Below are positions 5,415-11,964 of a stretch of 15,458 nucleotides of DNA, piece after piece. How positions within the stretch are numbered: position 1 is the stretch's first letter; every line of letters begins with the position of its first letter. Source of the stretch: Oscillospiraceae bacterium (GTDB lineage: Bacteria; Bacillota; Clostridia; Oscillospirales; UBA929). The stretch lies in assembly GCA_031271325.1 (NCBI GenBank), contig JAISVY010000134.1, positions 1 to 15,458 on the forward strand. The letters run 5' to 3'. A program made the translations under genes and the position numbers. Below the pieces are notes generated by a model. The model ran no database searches, had not been told where the DNA came from, and was given only the letters and a program-made list of their open reading frames with translations.

Positions 5415-7828
5415 TGAACCAATACGACCCCAAAACGATTGAACCCAAGTGGCAGAAGACGTGGCTGGAACGCGGCTGCTTCCGCGCCTCGGATGCCGAG
5501 GGGCTGAGGAACTTTTACTGCCTGATCGAGTTTCCCTATCCGTCCGGCGTGGGGCTGCACATCGGGCATCCCCGCCCGTATACCGGCATGGATGTGATGG
5601 CGCGGACACGGCGGATGCAGGGCTTCAACGTGCTGTTCCCGATTGGCTGGGACGCGTTCGGTCTGCCCGCCGAAAACTACGCGATCAAGAACAACATCCA
5701 CCCCGCCGAGGTGGTCACGCGCAACGTCGCGCACTTCCGGGGTCAGATCCGGCGGCTCGGCTACTCGTTTGACGATACGCGGGAGGTTAACACCACCGAC
5801 CCGGCGTATTATAAATGGACGCAGTGGATTTTCCTCAAGCTCTACGAAAAAGGGCTGGCGTATAAATCCAACATGCCGGTCAACTGGTGCCCTTCCTGCA
5901 AGTGCGTACTGGCCAACGAAGAGGTCATCGGGGGGCTGTGCGAACGCTGCGACACCCCGGCGGAACGCCGGGACAAGGGCCAATGGATGCTGAAAATCAC
6001 CGAGTACGCCCAGCGGCTGCTGGACGACCTCGCCCTCTGCGATTACCCCGCCCGGGTGGCGGCGCAGCAGACAAACTGGATCGGGCGCAGCGAAGGCGCG
6101 GAGATCGTCTTCCCGGTCATAACGGCGGAGGGAGGAGAGCTGCCGGGTTTACGGGTATATACCACCCGCCCGGATACGCTGTTCGGCGCTACTTACATGG
6201 TCATCTCCCCGGAACATCCGCTCGCCGGAAGCGCGGCGGTTCGAAACGCCGCCGAGGCGGACGATTACCGTAAGGCGGCGGCAAGAAAAAGTGATTTTGA
6301 GCGCACCGAGCTGGCAAAAGACAAGACGGGCGTCCGTCTGGACGGGATCAGCGCGAAAAATCCCGCGACCGGGGAGAGTATCCCGATATTCGTGTCGGAT
6401 TACGTGCTGATGAGCTACGGCACCGGGGCGATCATGGCGGTGCCGGGGCACGATACCCGCGACTGGGAATTTGCGCGGGCATTCGGGCTGCCGATCGTTG
6501 AGGTCGTCGCGGGCGGCGACGTGACCAAAGAGGCGTTTACCGACACCGAAACGGGCGTCTTGGTCAATTCCGGCTTCCTAAACGGGCTGGAGGTCGCCGA
6601 AGCGAAGAAAAAGATGAGCCGGTGGCTTTTGGAAAACAAACTCGGAGAGCCGACCGTGCGCTTCAAACTGCGCGATTGGGTGTTCGCCCGACAGCGCTAT
6701 TGGGGCGAACCGATTCCGATTGTGCACTGCCCCGTCTGCGGGATGGTGCCGCTACCGGAGGAGCAGCTGCCGCTGCGCCTCCCGGACGTGCAAAATTATA
6801 AACCCACCGAGACGGGCGATTCGCCGCTGGCCGCGATCACCGACTGGGTCAACACGACTTGCCCCCAATGCGGCGCGCCCGCGAAACGCGAAACCGACAC
6901 GATGCCGCAATGGGCGGGTTCGTCTTGGTATTTCCTGCGCTATACCGACCCGAACAACGAGCGGGAACTCGCGTCGCAGGAAGCGCTGCACCGCTGGATG
7001 CCGGTTAACTGGTACAACGGCGGGATGGAGCATACGACGCTGCACCTGCTGTACAGCCGGTTCTGGCACAAGTTTCTGTACGACATCGGCGTGTGCGAAA
7101 CGCCCGAGCCTTACCAAAAACGCACGAGCCACGGGTTTATCCTAGGCTCCGACGGCACCAAAATCTCCAAAACCAAAAACAACGGCATGGACCCCGACGA
7201 GGTGGTGCGCGACTACGGCGCGGATACCCTGCGGCTGACGATTTTGTTTATCGGCGACTTCGAGAAGGGCTGCCAGTGGTCGGACAAAGCCATCAAAGGG
7301 TGCCGCCGCTTTTTGGAGCGCGTCTGGACGGTCGCGCACGGCGCGCCGGGAGGAGAAGGCGTTACGCCGGAACTGGAGATCAAACTGCACCAGACGATCA
7401 AGAAGGTCACCGAAGATATAGAAACGCTGAAGTTTAACACCGCGATCGCCGCGATGATGTCGCTGCTTTCGGTAATGGAAAAGGGTTGTACGCGGGGTGA
7501 CATGAAGGTGCTCCTGCGGCTGTTGTCGCCGTTCGCGCCGCATATCTGTGAGGAGCTGTGGGCGGCGCTCGGCGGGGCGGGGCTGTGCTGCGAAGCGGCA
7601 TGGCCTGTCTTCGACCCGGCCAAGACGGTGGAGGATACGGTGGAGCTTGCGGTGCAGATCAACGGCAAGCTACGCGGCGCGGTGACCGTTCCGCGCGGCT
7701 GCGGGCAAGACGAAGCCATCGCCGCCGCGCTGCAAACCGAGCGCGTCGCCGCCATCGCCGCCGGCCGCGCGCCGGATAAAACGTTCGTCGTGCCGGATAA
7801 GCTGGTCAATTTGATTTTTAAGGGATAG
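5411..7828 (+). CDS. leuS: Leucyl-tRNA synthetase
   Basis: LeuRS charges tRNA-Leu and edits mischarged products. The 805-aa protein shows the class I HIGH motif exactly as HIGH (50-53), a zinc ribbon C160/C163...C177/C180, and the CP1 editing domain with TTRPDT (251-256) and GHDTRD, whose first Asp is at 348. It also has a second ribbon C440/C443...C484/C487, the WxNGGMEHTTLHLLY region, a C-terminal anticodon-binding domain (about 660-740) and a small C-terminal domain. The second signature normally close to KMSKS reads KISKT (584-588) followed by KNN, where GN is usual. Length is normal to slightly short for bacteria. Start ATG 5411 overlaps the rsfS stop; ATG 5414 is a possible alternative one codon later. 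No T-box leader precedes it, so it may be co-transcribed with rsfS. Confidence 0.97.
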   Translation: MMNQYDPKTIEPKWQKTWLERGCFRASDAEGLRNFYCLIEFPYPSGVGLHIGHPRPYTGMDVMARTRRMQGFNVLFPIGWDAFGLPAENYAIKNNIHPAEVVTRNVAHFRGQIRRLGYSFDDTREVNTTDPAYYKWTQWIFLKLYEKGLAYKSNMPVNWCPSCKCVLANEEVIGGLCERCDTPAERRDKGQWMLKITEYAQRLLDDLALCDYPARVAAQQTNWIGRSEGAEIVFPVITAEGGELPGLRVYTTRPDTLFGATYMVISPEHPLAGSAAVRNAAEADDYRKAAARKSDFERTELAKDKTGVRLDGISAKNPATGESIPIFVSDYVLMSYGTGAIMAVPGHDTRDWEFARAFGLPIVEVVAGGDVTKEAFTDTETGVLVNSGFLNGLEVAEAKKKMSRWLLENKLGEPTVRFKLRDWVFARQRYWGEPIPIVHCPVCGMVPLPEEQLPLRLPDVQNYKPTETGDSPLAAITDWVNTTCPQCGAPAKRETDTMPQWAGSSWYFLRYTDPNNERELASQEALHRWMPVNWYNGGMEHTTLHLLYSRFWHKFLYDIGVCETPEPYQKRTSHGFILGSDGTKISKTKNNGMDPDEVVRDYGADTLRLTILFIGDFEKGCQWSDKAIKGCRRFLERVWTVAHGAPGGEGVTPELEIKLHQTIKKVTEDIETLKFNTAIAAMMSLLSVMEKGCTRGDMKVLLRLLSPFAPHICEELWAALGGAGLCCEAAWPVFDPAKTVEDTVELAVQINGKLRGAVTVPRGCGQDEAIAAALQTERVAAIAAGRAPDKTFVVPDKLVNLIFKG

Positions 7829-7870
7829 AGTCCCACGAAAAACTGGGGTTTTCTCGGAGGAACGAGGAAA

Positions 7871-7901
7871 CCGCTGCGGCGGAATGAATCCGCCCGCGCG
7901 G
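7871..7901 (+). terminator. Strong hairpin after leuS, possible terminator
   Basis: CCGC (7871-7874) plus GCGGCGGA (7876-7883) pair with TCCGCCCGC (7889-7897) plus GCGG (7898-7901), giving about 12 GC-rich pairs with two bulges and the loop ATGAA. A run of six T (7920-7925) follows, but 18 nt downstream, which is too far for a textbook intrinsic terminator. An alternative weaker stem (CCCGCG 7893-7898 with 7911-7918) would place the T-run right after it. The position between leuS and a new promoter supports a termination role. Confidence 0.4.
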
Positions 7902-7982
7902 GAATTTCATCGCGAGGGGTTTTTTAAGGGACGCGGAACAGGATTTGAGGGTGCCATTATTTCCCATCGCAGCAGATTTTTC

Positions 7983-8011
7983 TTGACAAACAAAACGGCG
8001 TACTGTATACT
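7983..8011 (+). promoter_or_regulatory. Near-consensus sigma-A promoter for the rpmH operon
   Basis: TTGACA (7983-7988) and TATACT (8006-8011) are separated by exactly 17 nt in an AT-rich patch. This is a perfect -35 and a 5/6 -10 match. Transcription should start near 8018, leaving a leader of about 100 nt before rpmH. It is the clearest promoter in the window and would drive rpmH-rnpA-yidD and perhaps yidC-jag. A strong constitutive promoter fits a ribosomal-protein operon. Confidence 0.85.
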
Positions 8012-8038
8012 ACATAAGTTATTGTGTTTATCGATAAG

Positions 8039-8100
8039 GCGCTCCGAAACGCCGTGTTCGCCACGGGCGCGGGCGGAGCGGGAAGTTTTGGGGTAACCCC
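8039..8100 (+). promoter_or_regulatory. Structured 5' leader of rpmH
   Basis: Between the promoter and rpmH, CGCTCCG (8040-8046) pairs with CGGAGCG (8074-8080). Inside it CCGTG (8052-8056) pairs with CACGG (8062-8066). GGGG-TAA-CCCC (8090-8100) forms a small hairpin just before the AAAGGA ribosome binding site (8102-8107). Part of it (8073-8089) matches the palindromic repeat at 4874-4890. It does not match any riboswitch I recognise, and a regulatory role is inference only. Confidence 0.4.
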
Positions 8101-8118
8101 GAAAGGAATGATTTGACG

Positions 8119-8253
8119 ATGGTTCGTACCTATCAGCCCAAGAAACGCCAGCGCAGCAAGGAGCACGGTTTCCGTAAGCGCATGTCCACGCGCAGCGGTC
8201 GCAAGGTTCTCGCGCGGCGCAGAGCAAAAGGGCGCGCGACGCTCTCCGCCTGA
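8119..8253 (+). CDS. rpmH: 50S ribosomal protein L34 (bL34)
   Basis: bL34 is a tiny basic protein of the large ribosomal subunit. The 44-aa product reads [19 protein letters not shown] at its start, then [19 protein letters not shown] and ends ATLSA. This is the canonical L34 pattern (T-Y-Q-P-x-x-R-x-R...HGFRxRMxTxxGRxVLxxRRxKGR). AAAGGA (8102-8107) serves as ribosome binding site with a rather long spacing of 11 nt. The stop TGA shares one base with the rnpA ATG (8253), so translation of the two is likely coupled. Strong expression is expected from the promoter at 7983. Confidence 0.97.
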   Translation: MVRTYQPKKRQRSKEHGFRKRMSTRSGRKVLARRRAKGRATLSA

Positions 8254-8588
8254 TGCGGCACACCGTATCCCTCAAACAAAACCACGAATTTCGCAGTTTG
8301 TACGCCCGCGGGAAGAACACTGCGGGCGTTTATTTGGCACTCTACGCCCGTAAAAACCGTCTGGGTATGACACGGTTGGGCATCACGGCCAGCTCCAAGC
8401 TGGGCAACGCCGTGAAGCGTAACCGTGTGCGGCGGCTGATACGGGAGGCGTACCGTCTGCAGGAAGAACGGTTTATAAAGGGATACGATCTCGTGTTCGT
8501 GGCACGCGGACGAGCTGTCGGCGCGGAGTTCGCCGCGCTGAGAGACGAGATGCCCCGTCTGGGGCAGAAACTGGGGGTTTGCGTATGA
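8253..8588 (+). CDS. rnpA: Ribonuclease P protein component
   Basis: RnpA is the protein subunit of RNase P, which helps the catalytic RNA bind pre-tRNA leaders and matures tRNA 5' ends. The 111-aa basic protein has the conserved N-terminus with F13 and the aromatic YLALYARKN strand. The hallmark RNR box lies in [17 protein letters not shown] (52-68). The length is typical. It starts at the last base of the rpmH stop codon and overlaps yidD by 4 nt (ATGA), matching the conserved rpmH-rnpA-yidD order. The partner RNA gene rnpB is not in the window. Confidence 0.96.
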   Translation: MRHTVSLKQNHEFRSLYARGKNTAGVYLALYARKNRLGMTRLGITASSKLGNAVKRNRVRRLIREAYRLQEERFIKGYDLVFVARGRAVGAEFAALRDEMPRLGQKLGVCV

Positions 8589-8794
8589 AGCGGCTGATGC
8601 TGCGGGCGATCCGCTGGTACCGCCGCCGGATTTCTCCCGGCACCGCGCCGTCCTGCCGGTTTATCCCCACCTGCAGCCAATACGCGCTGGAGGCGATTGA
8701 AAAGCACGGCGCGGTCAAAGGGTTCTTCCTTTCCGTCTGGCGTGTGCTTCGCTGCAACCCGTTCGGCAAAGGCGGATATGACCCGGTTCCGTAA
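8585..8794 (+). CDS. yidD: Membrane protein insertion efficiency factor YidD
   Basis: YidD is a small membrane-associated protein that assists insertion of membrane proteins, probably with YidC. The 69-aa product has the amphipathic N-terminal segment [16 protein letters not shown], the conserved [19 protein letters not shown] with its Cys pair, and [17 protein letters not shown] at the C-terminus. ATG 8585 is preferred over an in-frame TTG at 8579, which would add only two residues, because of the ATGA overlap with rnpA. It is followed by a 108-bp spacer before yidC. Confidence 0.95.
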   Translation: MKRLMLRAIRWYRRRISPGTAPSCRFIPTCSQYALEAIEKHGAVKGFFLSVWRVLRCNPFGKGGYDPVP

Positions 8795-8795
8795 C

Positions 8796-8820
8796 GCGGC
8801 GCCGTCAGGCTCCGCGCCGC
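8796..8820 (+). repeat. GC-rich hairpin after yidD
   Basis: GCGGCGC (8796-8802) pairs with GCGCCGC (8814-8820) across an 11-nt loop, starting right after the yidD stop. No T-run follows, so termination is doubtful. It could attenuate or stabilise the transcript between yidD and yidC. Confidence 0.5.
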
Positions 8821-8840
8821 TCGCGGGTGCCCGTCTTTCA

Positions 8841-8863
8841 TTCGCCGCCGGGCTTTAGGCGAA
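8841..8863 (+). repeat. TTCGCC/GGCGAA hairpin in the yidD-yidC spacer
   Basis: TTCGCC (8841-8846) pairs with GGCGAA (8858-8863). It has the same core as the GTTCGCC/GGCGAAC hairpins near 4893 and 4955, with an 11-nt loop. It may be a degraded member of the same dispersed palindrome family. Confidence 0.45.
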
Positions 8864-8902
8864 CTTGCTCCACTCTTCATTATACGAAAGTAGGTTTCCG
8901 CT

Positions 8903-10102
8903 TTGGGACAAATATGGAATTACATCATCGTCCAGCCGATTGCGTTTCTTCTGCGCGGATTGTATACCCTTGTGCACAACTACGGCGTCGCCATTCTGCT
9001 CTTTGCGCTGGCGGCCAAACTTGTCCTGCTCTTTTTCTCCTTTAAGGGTAAACGCGGAATGCTGCAGCAGCAGCGTTTGCAGCCAAAAGTGGCGGAGCTG
9101 CAGAAGAAGTATGGCAAGGACAAGCAGAAGATGCAGCAGGAACAGGCCGCCCTCTACCAAAAAGAAGGCGTTTCGATGTTCGGCGGCTGTATCTGGGCGC
9201 TGATCCCCTTCCCGCTGATCATCGCGCTGTACGGTGCCGTGCGCCAGCCGCTGACGTATATCATGCAGATCCCCGCCGAGCACATCACGGTCATCCAAGA
9301 AGAGCTGCTGAGTCCGGTCACCGCGGCGAGCAAAGATCTGGAAGAAGCGAACGCGCTTGTCACGCTGGCGCAGAGCAACTTAGACGCTGCCGAAGAGAAC
9401 GCCAAAGCGGCGGCGCAGACCGAGCTGGACCAAGCGACAGAGCGGCGGGACGCCGCCCAAACGAATTTCAATACGGTCAGCGCCAGCAACAAAACCGTGG
9501 TAGACGCCACAAAGAACGGCACATTGGAGCTGTTCGCCGCGGAGAAACTGGCGGCCGACGAGGCTTTCTACCGGCGGATTGAAGAGAAAGGCGTACAGGG
9601 GCTGCAAAAGATCAACTTCAATTTCCTCGGGCTGAACCTCGCCGCCATCCCGACCTTCGCGAGCGTGCTGCTGCTGATTCCTCTCCTGTCGGCGCTTACG
9701 TCTTTCCTCTCGGTCTGGCTGACGCAGAAGTTCTCGGGACGCCCGTCAGCCGGCGGCAGCTCCACGGCCATGATGTATCTGCTCGGTCCCGGTATCAGCC
9801 TCTGGCTCGGCTTTTCGTGGCCGGCCGCCATCGGTTTGTACTGGATTGTCCAAAACGTGCTGGGGATTCCGCAGGAATACTACCTGACCAAATACTTCAA
9901 TAAAAAGCTGGACGCCGAAGAAGCGCGCAAAGCGGAGCTGGAAGAGCGCCGTAAAGCCGCCGAAGCCGCGCAGAAGGAAGAAGACCGCCAGCGCCGCGCA
10001 GAACGCATCGCCGCGCAAAACCAGAAGCACAAACCCAAACGCTATAAACTCAAAACGCCTGTTGAAAAACCGGAAGACGAAACGGCAGAAGGCAACGAAT
10101 AG
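8903..10102 (+). CDS. yidC: Membrane protein insertase YidC with extended external loop
   Basis: YidC (Oxa1 family) inserts and folds membrane proteins. The 399-aa protein has the five-helix Gram-positive layout: an N-terminal amphipathic stretch, a membrane helix about 27-47, the cytoplasmic coiled hairpin about 50-92 (LQPKVAELQKKYGKDKQK), and further helices about 95-113, 248-275, 285-303 and 304-323. A charged Lys/Arg/Glu tail (330-399) likely contacts ribosomes. The groove position usually held by Arg is Lys39 (LAAKLVLL). Between the second and third main helices, in the external loop, an Ala/Glu/Gln-rich segment (about 140-225) looks like a coiled coil. The start is TTG at 8903: an in-frame stop at 8891 excludes longer forms. 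No signal peptide or lipobox is visible. Confidence 0.93.
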   Translation: MGQIWNYIIVQPIAFLLRGLYTLVHNYGVAILLFALAAKLVLLFFSFKGKRGMLQQQRLQPKVAELQKKYGKDKQKMQQEQAALYQKEGVSMFGGCIWALIPFPLIIALYGAVRQPLTYIMQIPAEHITVIQEELLSPVTAASKDLEEANALVTLAQSNLDAAEENAKAAAQTELDQATERRDAAQTNFNTVSASNKTVVDATKNGTLELFAAEKLAADEAFYRRIEEKGVQGLQKINFNFLGLNLAAIPTFASVLLLIPLLSALTSFLSVWLTQKFSGRPSAGGSSTAMMYLLGPGISLWLGFSWPAAIGLYWIVQNVLGIPQEYYLTKYFNKKLDAEEARKAELEERRKAAEAAQKEEDRQRRAERIAAQNQKHKPKRYKLKTPVEKPEDETAEGNE

Positions 10103-10114
10103 AGAGGGTTAGAT

Positions 10115-10897
10115 ATGGCCATTGAAACAACCGGGAAGACAATCGAAATCGCCATCGCGGCGGCTCTCAGGGAACTGAACACCGACCGGGATTCCGTGAC
10201 GGTAGAAGTGCTGGAAAACCCCAAGCCCGGCTTTTTGGGGCTGGGCGGTTCCCCGGCGAAGGTACTGGTAAAAATGATCGGGGAAGAAGACCCCCCTCAG
10301 GGAAAAGAAACCCCCAATGAACCCGCCAAAGAAGCCAAGAAGAAACCGGTCAAACAGCCCGCGTCTCCCCCGGTAACCGCTCCCCCGGCGGCGAACCCGC
10401 AGCCCGCAAAAGCGGCGGCGTCTCAGGGCGGCGGCGCGAGCGTTATCCTCAAAGGGGTCTTAGACCGGATGGGGCTGACAAACGCTTCGGTTGAAGAGAT
10501 CGAAACCGAGCACCACCTGCTGCTCAACGTCACGGGGCAGAATCTGGGGCGTTTGATCGGGCGGCGCGGCGAAACGCTCGACGCGGTGCAGCGGATTGTC
10601 TCCGCGGCGTATAACCGCGGTCTGCCCGAACGGCGGCGCATCGTAATCGACGCGGAGAAGTACCGCGCGAAACGCGAAGAGGCGCTGGCCGCGCTCGCAG
10701 TCAGCACGGCGGAAAAAGTGGTAAAGTATAACCGCGACATGCTGCTGGAACCGATGAACGCGTACTCCCGCCATATTGTCCATACCGCTCTGCAGGATAA
10801 TCCTTATGTGACCACGCATTCTGTCGGCAACGAACCGCAGAGAAGGGTGATCATCAGCCTCTCCGGCGCGAAGAAAGCCGCCCCGCCGAGACGGTAA
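10115..10897 (+). CDS. jag: RNA-binding protein Jag/KhpB (Jag_N, KH and R3H domains)
   Basis: Jag/KhpB binds RNA and, with KhpA in other Firmicutes, affects cell elongation and division. The 260-aa protein has a Jag_N domain (1-52, with KPGFLGLG at 37-44) and a Lys/Pro/Ala-rich linker (58-107). A KH domain (about 108-182) holds the loop IGRRGE (148-153), and an R3H domain (about 185-250) has R219, H223 and THSVGNEPQRRVII. It starts 12 nt after yidC, with GAGAGGG as ribosome binding site. The yidC-jag pair is conserved in Firmicutes. Here jag is not followed by mnmE but by a transporter operon. Confidence 0.95.
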   Translation: MAIETTGKTIEIAIAAALRELNTDRDSVTVEVLENPKPGFLGLGGSPAKVLVKMIGEEDPPQGKETPNEPAKEAKKKPVKQPASPPVTAPPAANPQPAKAAASQGGGASVILKGVLDRMGLTNASVEEIETEHHLLLNVTGQNLGRLIGRRGETLDAVQRIVSAAYNRGLPERRRIVIDAEKYRAKREEALAALAVSTAEKVVKYNRDMLLEPMNAYSRHIVHTALQDNPYVTTHSVGNEPQRRVIISLSGAKKAAPPRR

Positions 10898-10967
10898 AGA
10901 GGGCTTGGCTCCGGTTGCCTCCGAGGGATGCGTCAACCGTTGCAAAGAGAACGAAAGAGGGAAAAAG

Positions 10968-11762
10968 ATGAAAAGAACCGTATGCTTGCTTCTGGCTGTA
11001 CTTATGCTCGCGCTTGCCCTTTCGGCCTGCGCTCAGAAAAAAGAAGGGCTGATCTGCGGCGTGACGCTGTTTGAGCCGATGAATTACCAGGAAGCGGACG
11101 GAACTTGGACGGGTTTTGACACCGAGTTCGCGAAACTTGTCGCCGATAAACTGGGAGTAGACGTAAAATTCCAGCCAATTGACTGGGACAACAAATTTTT
11201 TGAGCTGGAAGCCGGCACGATCAACTGTATCTGGAACGGCTTTACCGCCAACGCGAACGAAGCCGACGGTACCCCCCGGAGCGATCACGTGGATTTCAGC
11301 TACAGCTATATGCTCAACGAGCAATGCATTGTTGTTAAGGCGGAAAACGCCGCTGAATACACAGGCGTTGAAGCGCTGAACGGAAAAACAATCGTCGCCG
11401 AGGGCGGTTCCGCCGGAGAGACGTTCGCAAAAGAAAATGCCGGCGACGGCGGTACGGTTCTGCCGGCGGGCGTGCAAATCGACACGTTTGTAGAAGTGAG
11501 TTCCGGCGCGGCCGACTGCGCGGTCATTGACGTGCTGCTGGCGCGCGAGATGGTCGGCTCGGGGAGCTATACCGATCTCGTAATCGCGCCTATTGAAATG
11601 GCATCCGAAGTATACGCCATCGGGTTCGCGAAGGGCAGCGACCTGACCGCGAAGGTAAATCAGGCGATCGTCGAGCTGTTTGAAAGCGGAGAAATGGAAA
11701 CCCTCGCCGCGAAATACGATTTGGTAAACTCACTGATGCTGGATACCACGTTCAAAGGGTAA
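10968..11762 (+). CDS. Polar amino-acid ABC transporter, substrate-binding lipoprotein
   Basis: This extracytoplasmic binding protein delivers an amino acid to the permease encoded downstream. The 264-aa product starts with a lipoprotein signal peptide ending in LSAC (Cys21 lipidated), then an SBP_bac_3 fold. Visible signatures are FDTEFAKLVADKLGV, the hinge region INCIWNGFTANANEAD, an Arg before DHVDFSYSY that fits the alpha-carboxylate-binding Arg, and AADCAVIDVLLAREM with its ligand-site Asp. ATG 10968 is used because AAAGAGG (about 10954-10960) precedes it and it yields a clean signal peptide. An in-frame TTG at 10905 would put 21 polar residues in front. The exact amino acid cannot be read from sequence. 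Confidence 0.93.
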   Translation: MKRTVCLLLAVLMLALALSACAQKKEGLICGVTLFEPMNYQEADGTWTGFDTEFAKLVADKLGVDVKFQPIDWDNKFFELEAGTINCIWNGFTANANEADGTPRSDHVDFSYSYMLNEQCIVVKAENAAEYTGVEALNGKTIVAEGGSAGETFAKENAGDGGTVLPAGVQIDTFVEVSSGAADCAVIDVLLAREMVGSGSYTDLVIAPIEMASEVYAIGFAKGSDLTAKVNQAIVELFESGEMETLAAKYDLVNSLMLDTTFKG

Positions 11763-11776
11763 TAAAAATCAGGAGC

Positions 11777-11827
11777 TGCTGAACAACTTCTTTTCGACCC
11801 GAAGCGCCGCAGGCGCGTTGTTCAGCA
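11777..11827. repeat. Inverted repeat after the binding-protein gene
   Basis: TGCTGAACAAC (11777-11787) and GTTGTTCAGCA (11817-11827) are perfect 11-bp inverted repeats. They enclose CTTC/GAAG and GCGCC-GCA-GGCGC (11804-11816), so the RNA could form a branched stem. No T-run follows, so it is not a standard terminator. It may reduce read-through to the permease gene or protect the binding-protein mRNA end. Confidence 0.6.
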
Positions 11828-11829
11828 AG

Positions 11830-11842
11830 CCTTAAATTAAGG
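11830..11842. repeat. Short AT-rich palindrome CCTTAA-A-TTAAGG
   Basis: A 13-nt palindrome with one central base lies 2 nt after the preceding inverted repeat. It could be a protein-binding operator or part of the repeat boundary. Nothing else supports a function. Confidence 0.35.
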
Positions 11843-11853
11843 ATACGGATCAT

Positions 11854-11932
11854 AGCGTAACCGTGTAGGGGGGATCCCGTCCCCGGTGTCTCACGGACGG
11901 CCGGGACGGCCGCTCCTACATACGGGTACGCT
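11854..11932. repeat. 79-bp imperfect palindrome, MITE-like
   Basis: AGCGTA/TACGCT (11854-11859 and 11927-11932), CCG/CGG (11861-11863 and 11923-11925) and TGTAGG/CCTACA (11864-11869 and 11915-11920) build one long arm. CCGTCCC/GGGACGG (11877-11883 and 11903-11909) extends it inward. It lies between the binding-protein gene and the permease. It has the look of a dispersed GC-rich intergenic repeat, although a second copy is not present in this window. Confidence 0.55.
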
Positions 11933-11936
11933 GTAA

Positions 11937-11956
11937 CCCGTTCCCAAACAAACGGG
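11937..11956 (+). promoter_or_regulatory. Hairpin overlapping the permease ribosome binding site
   Basis: CCCGTT (11937-11942) pairs with AACGGG (11951-11956) over an 8-nt loop. The 3' arm overlaps the GGGGGA ribosome binding site (11954-11959) ahead of the ATG at 11965. Folding could lower permease translation relative to the binding protein. This is inference from complementarity only. Confidence 0.35.
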
Positions 11957-11964
11957 GGAAGCGG

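Noticed and set aside
8016..8040. DnaA boxes (oriC) near TTATTGTG and TTATCGATA upstream of rpmH
   Set aside because: Neither matches TTATCCACA well, there is no cluster of boxes, and dnaA is not adjacent.
8865..8886. Promoter for yidC from TTGCTC and TATACG
   Set aside because: Spacing is only 10 nt, far from the 16-18 nt required.
8827..9045. Small open frame overlapping the start of yidC
   Set aside because: It overlaps yidC in another frame, has no clear ribosome binding site and no recognisable product.
10905..10967. TTG start giving a longer binding protein
   Set aside because: It would place a polar stretch before the signal peptide; ATG 10968 has a good ribosome binding site and a clean lipoprotein signal.
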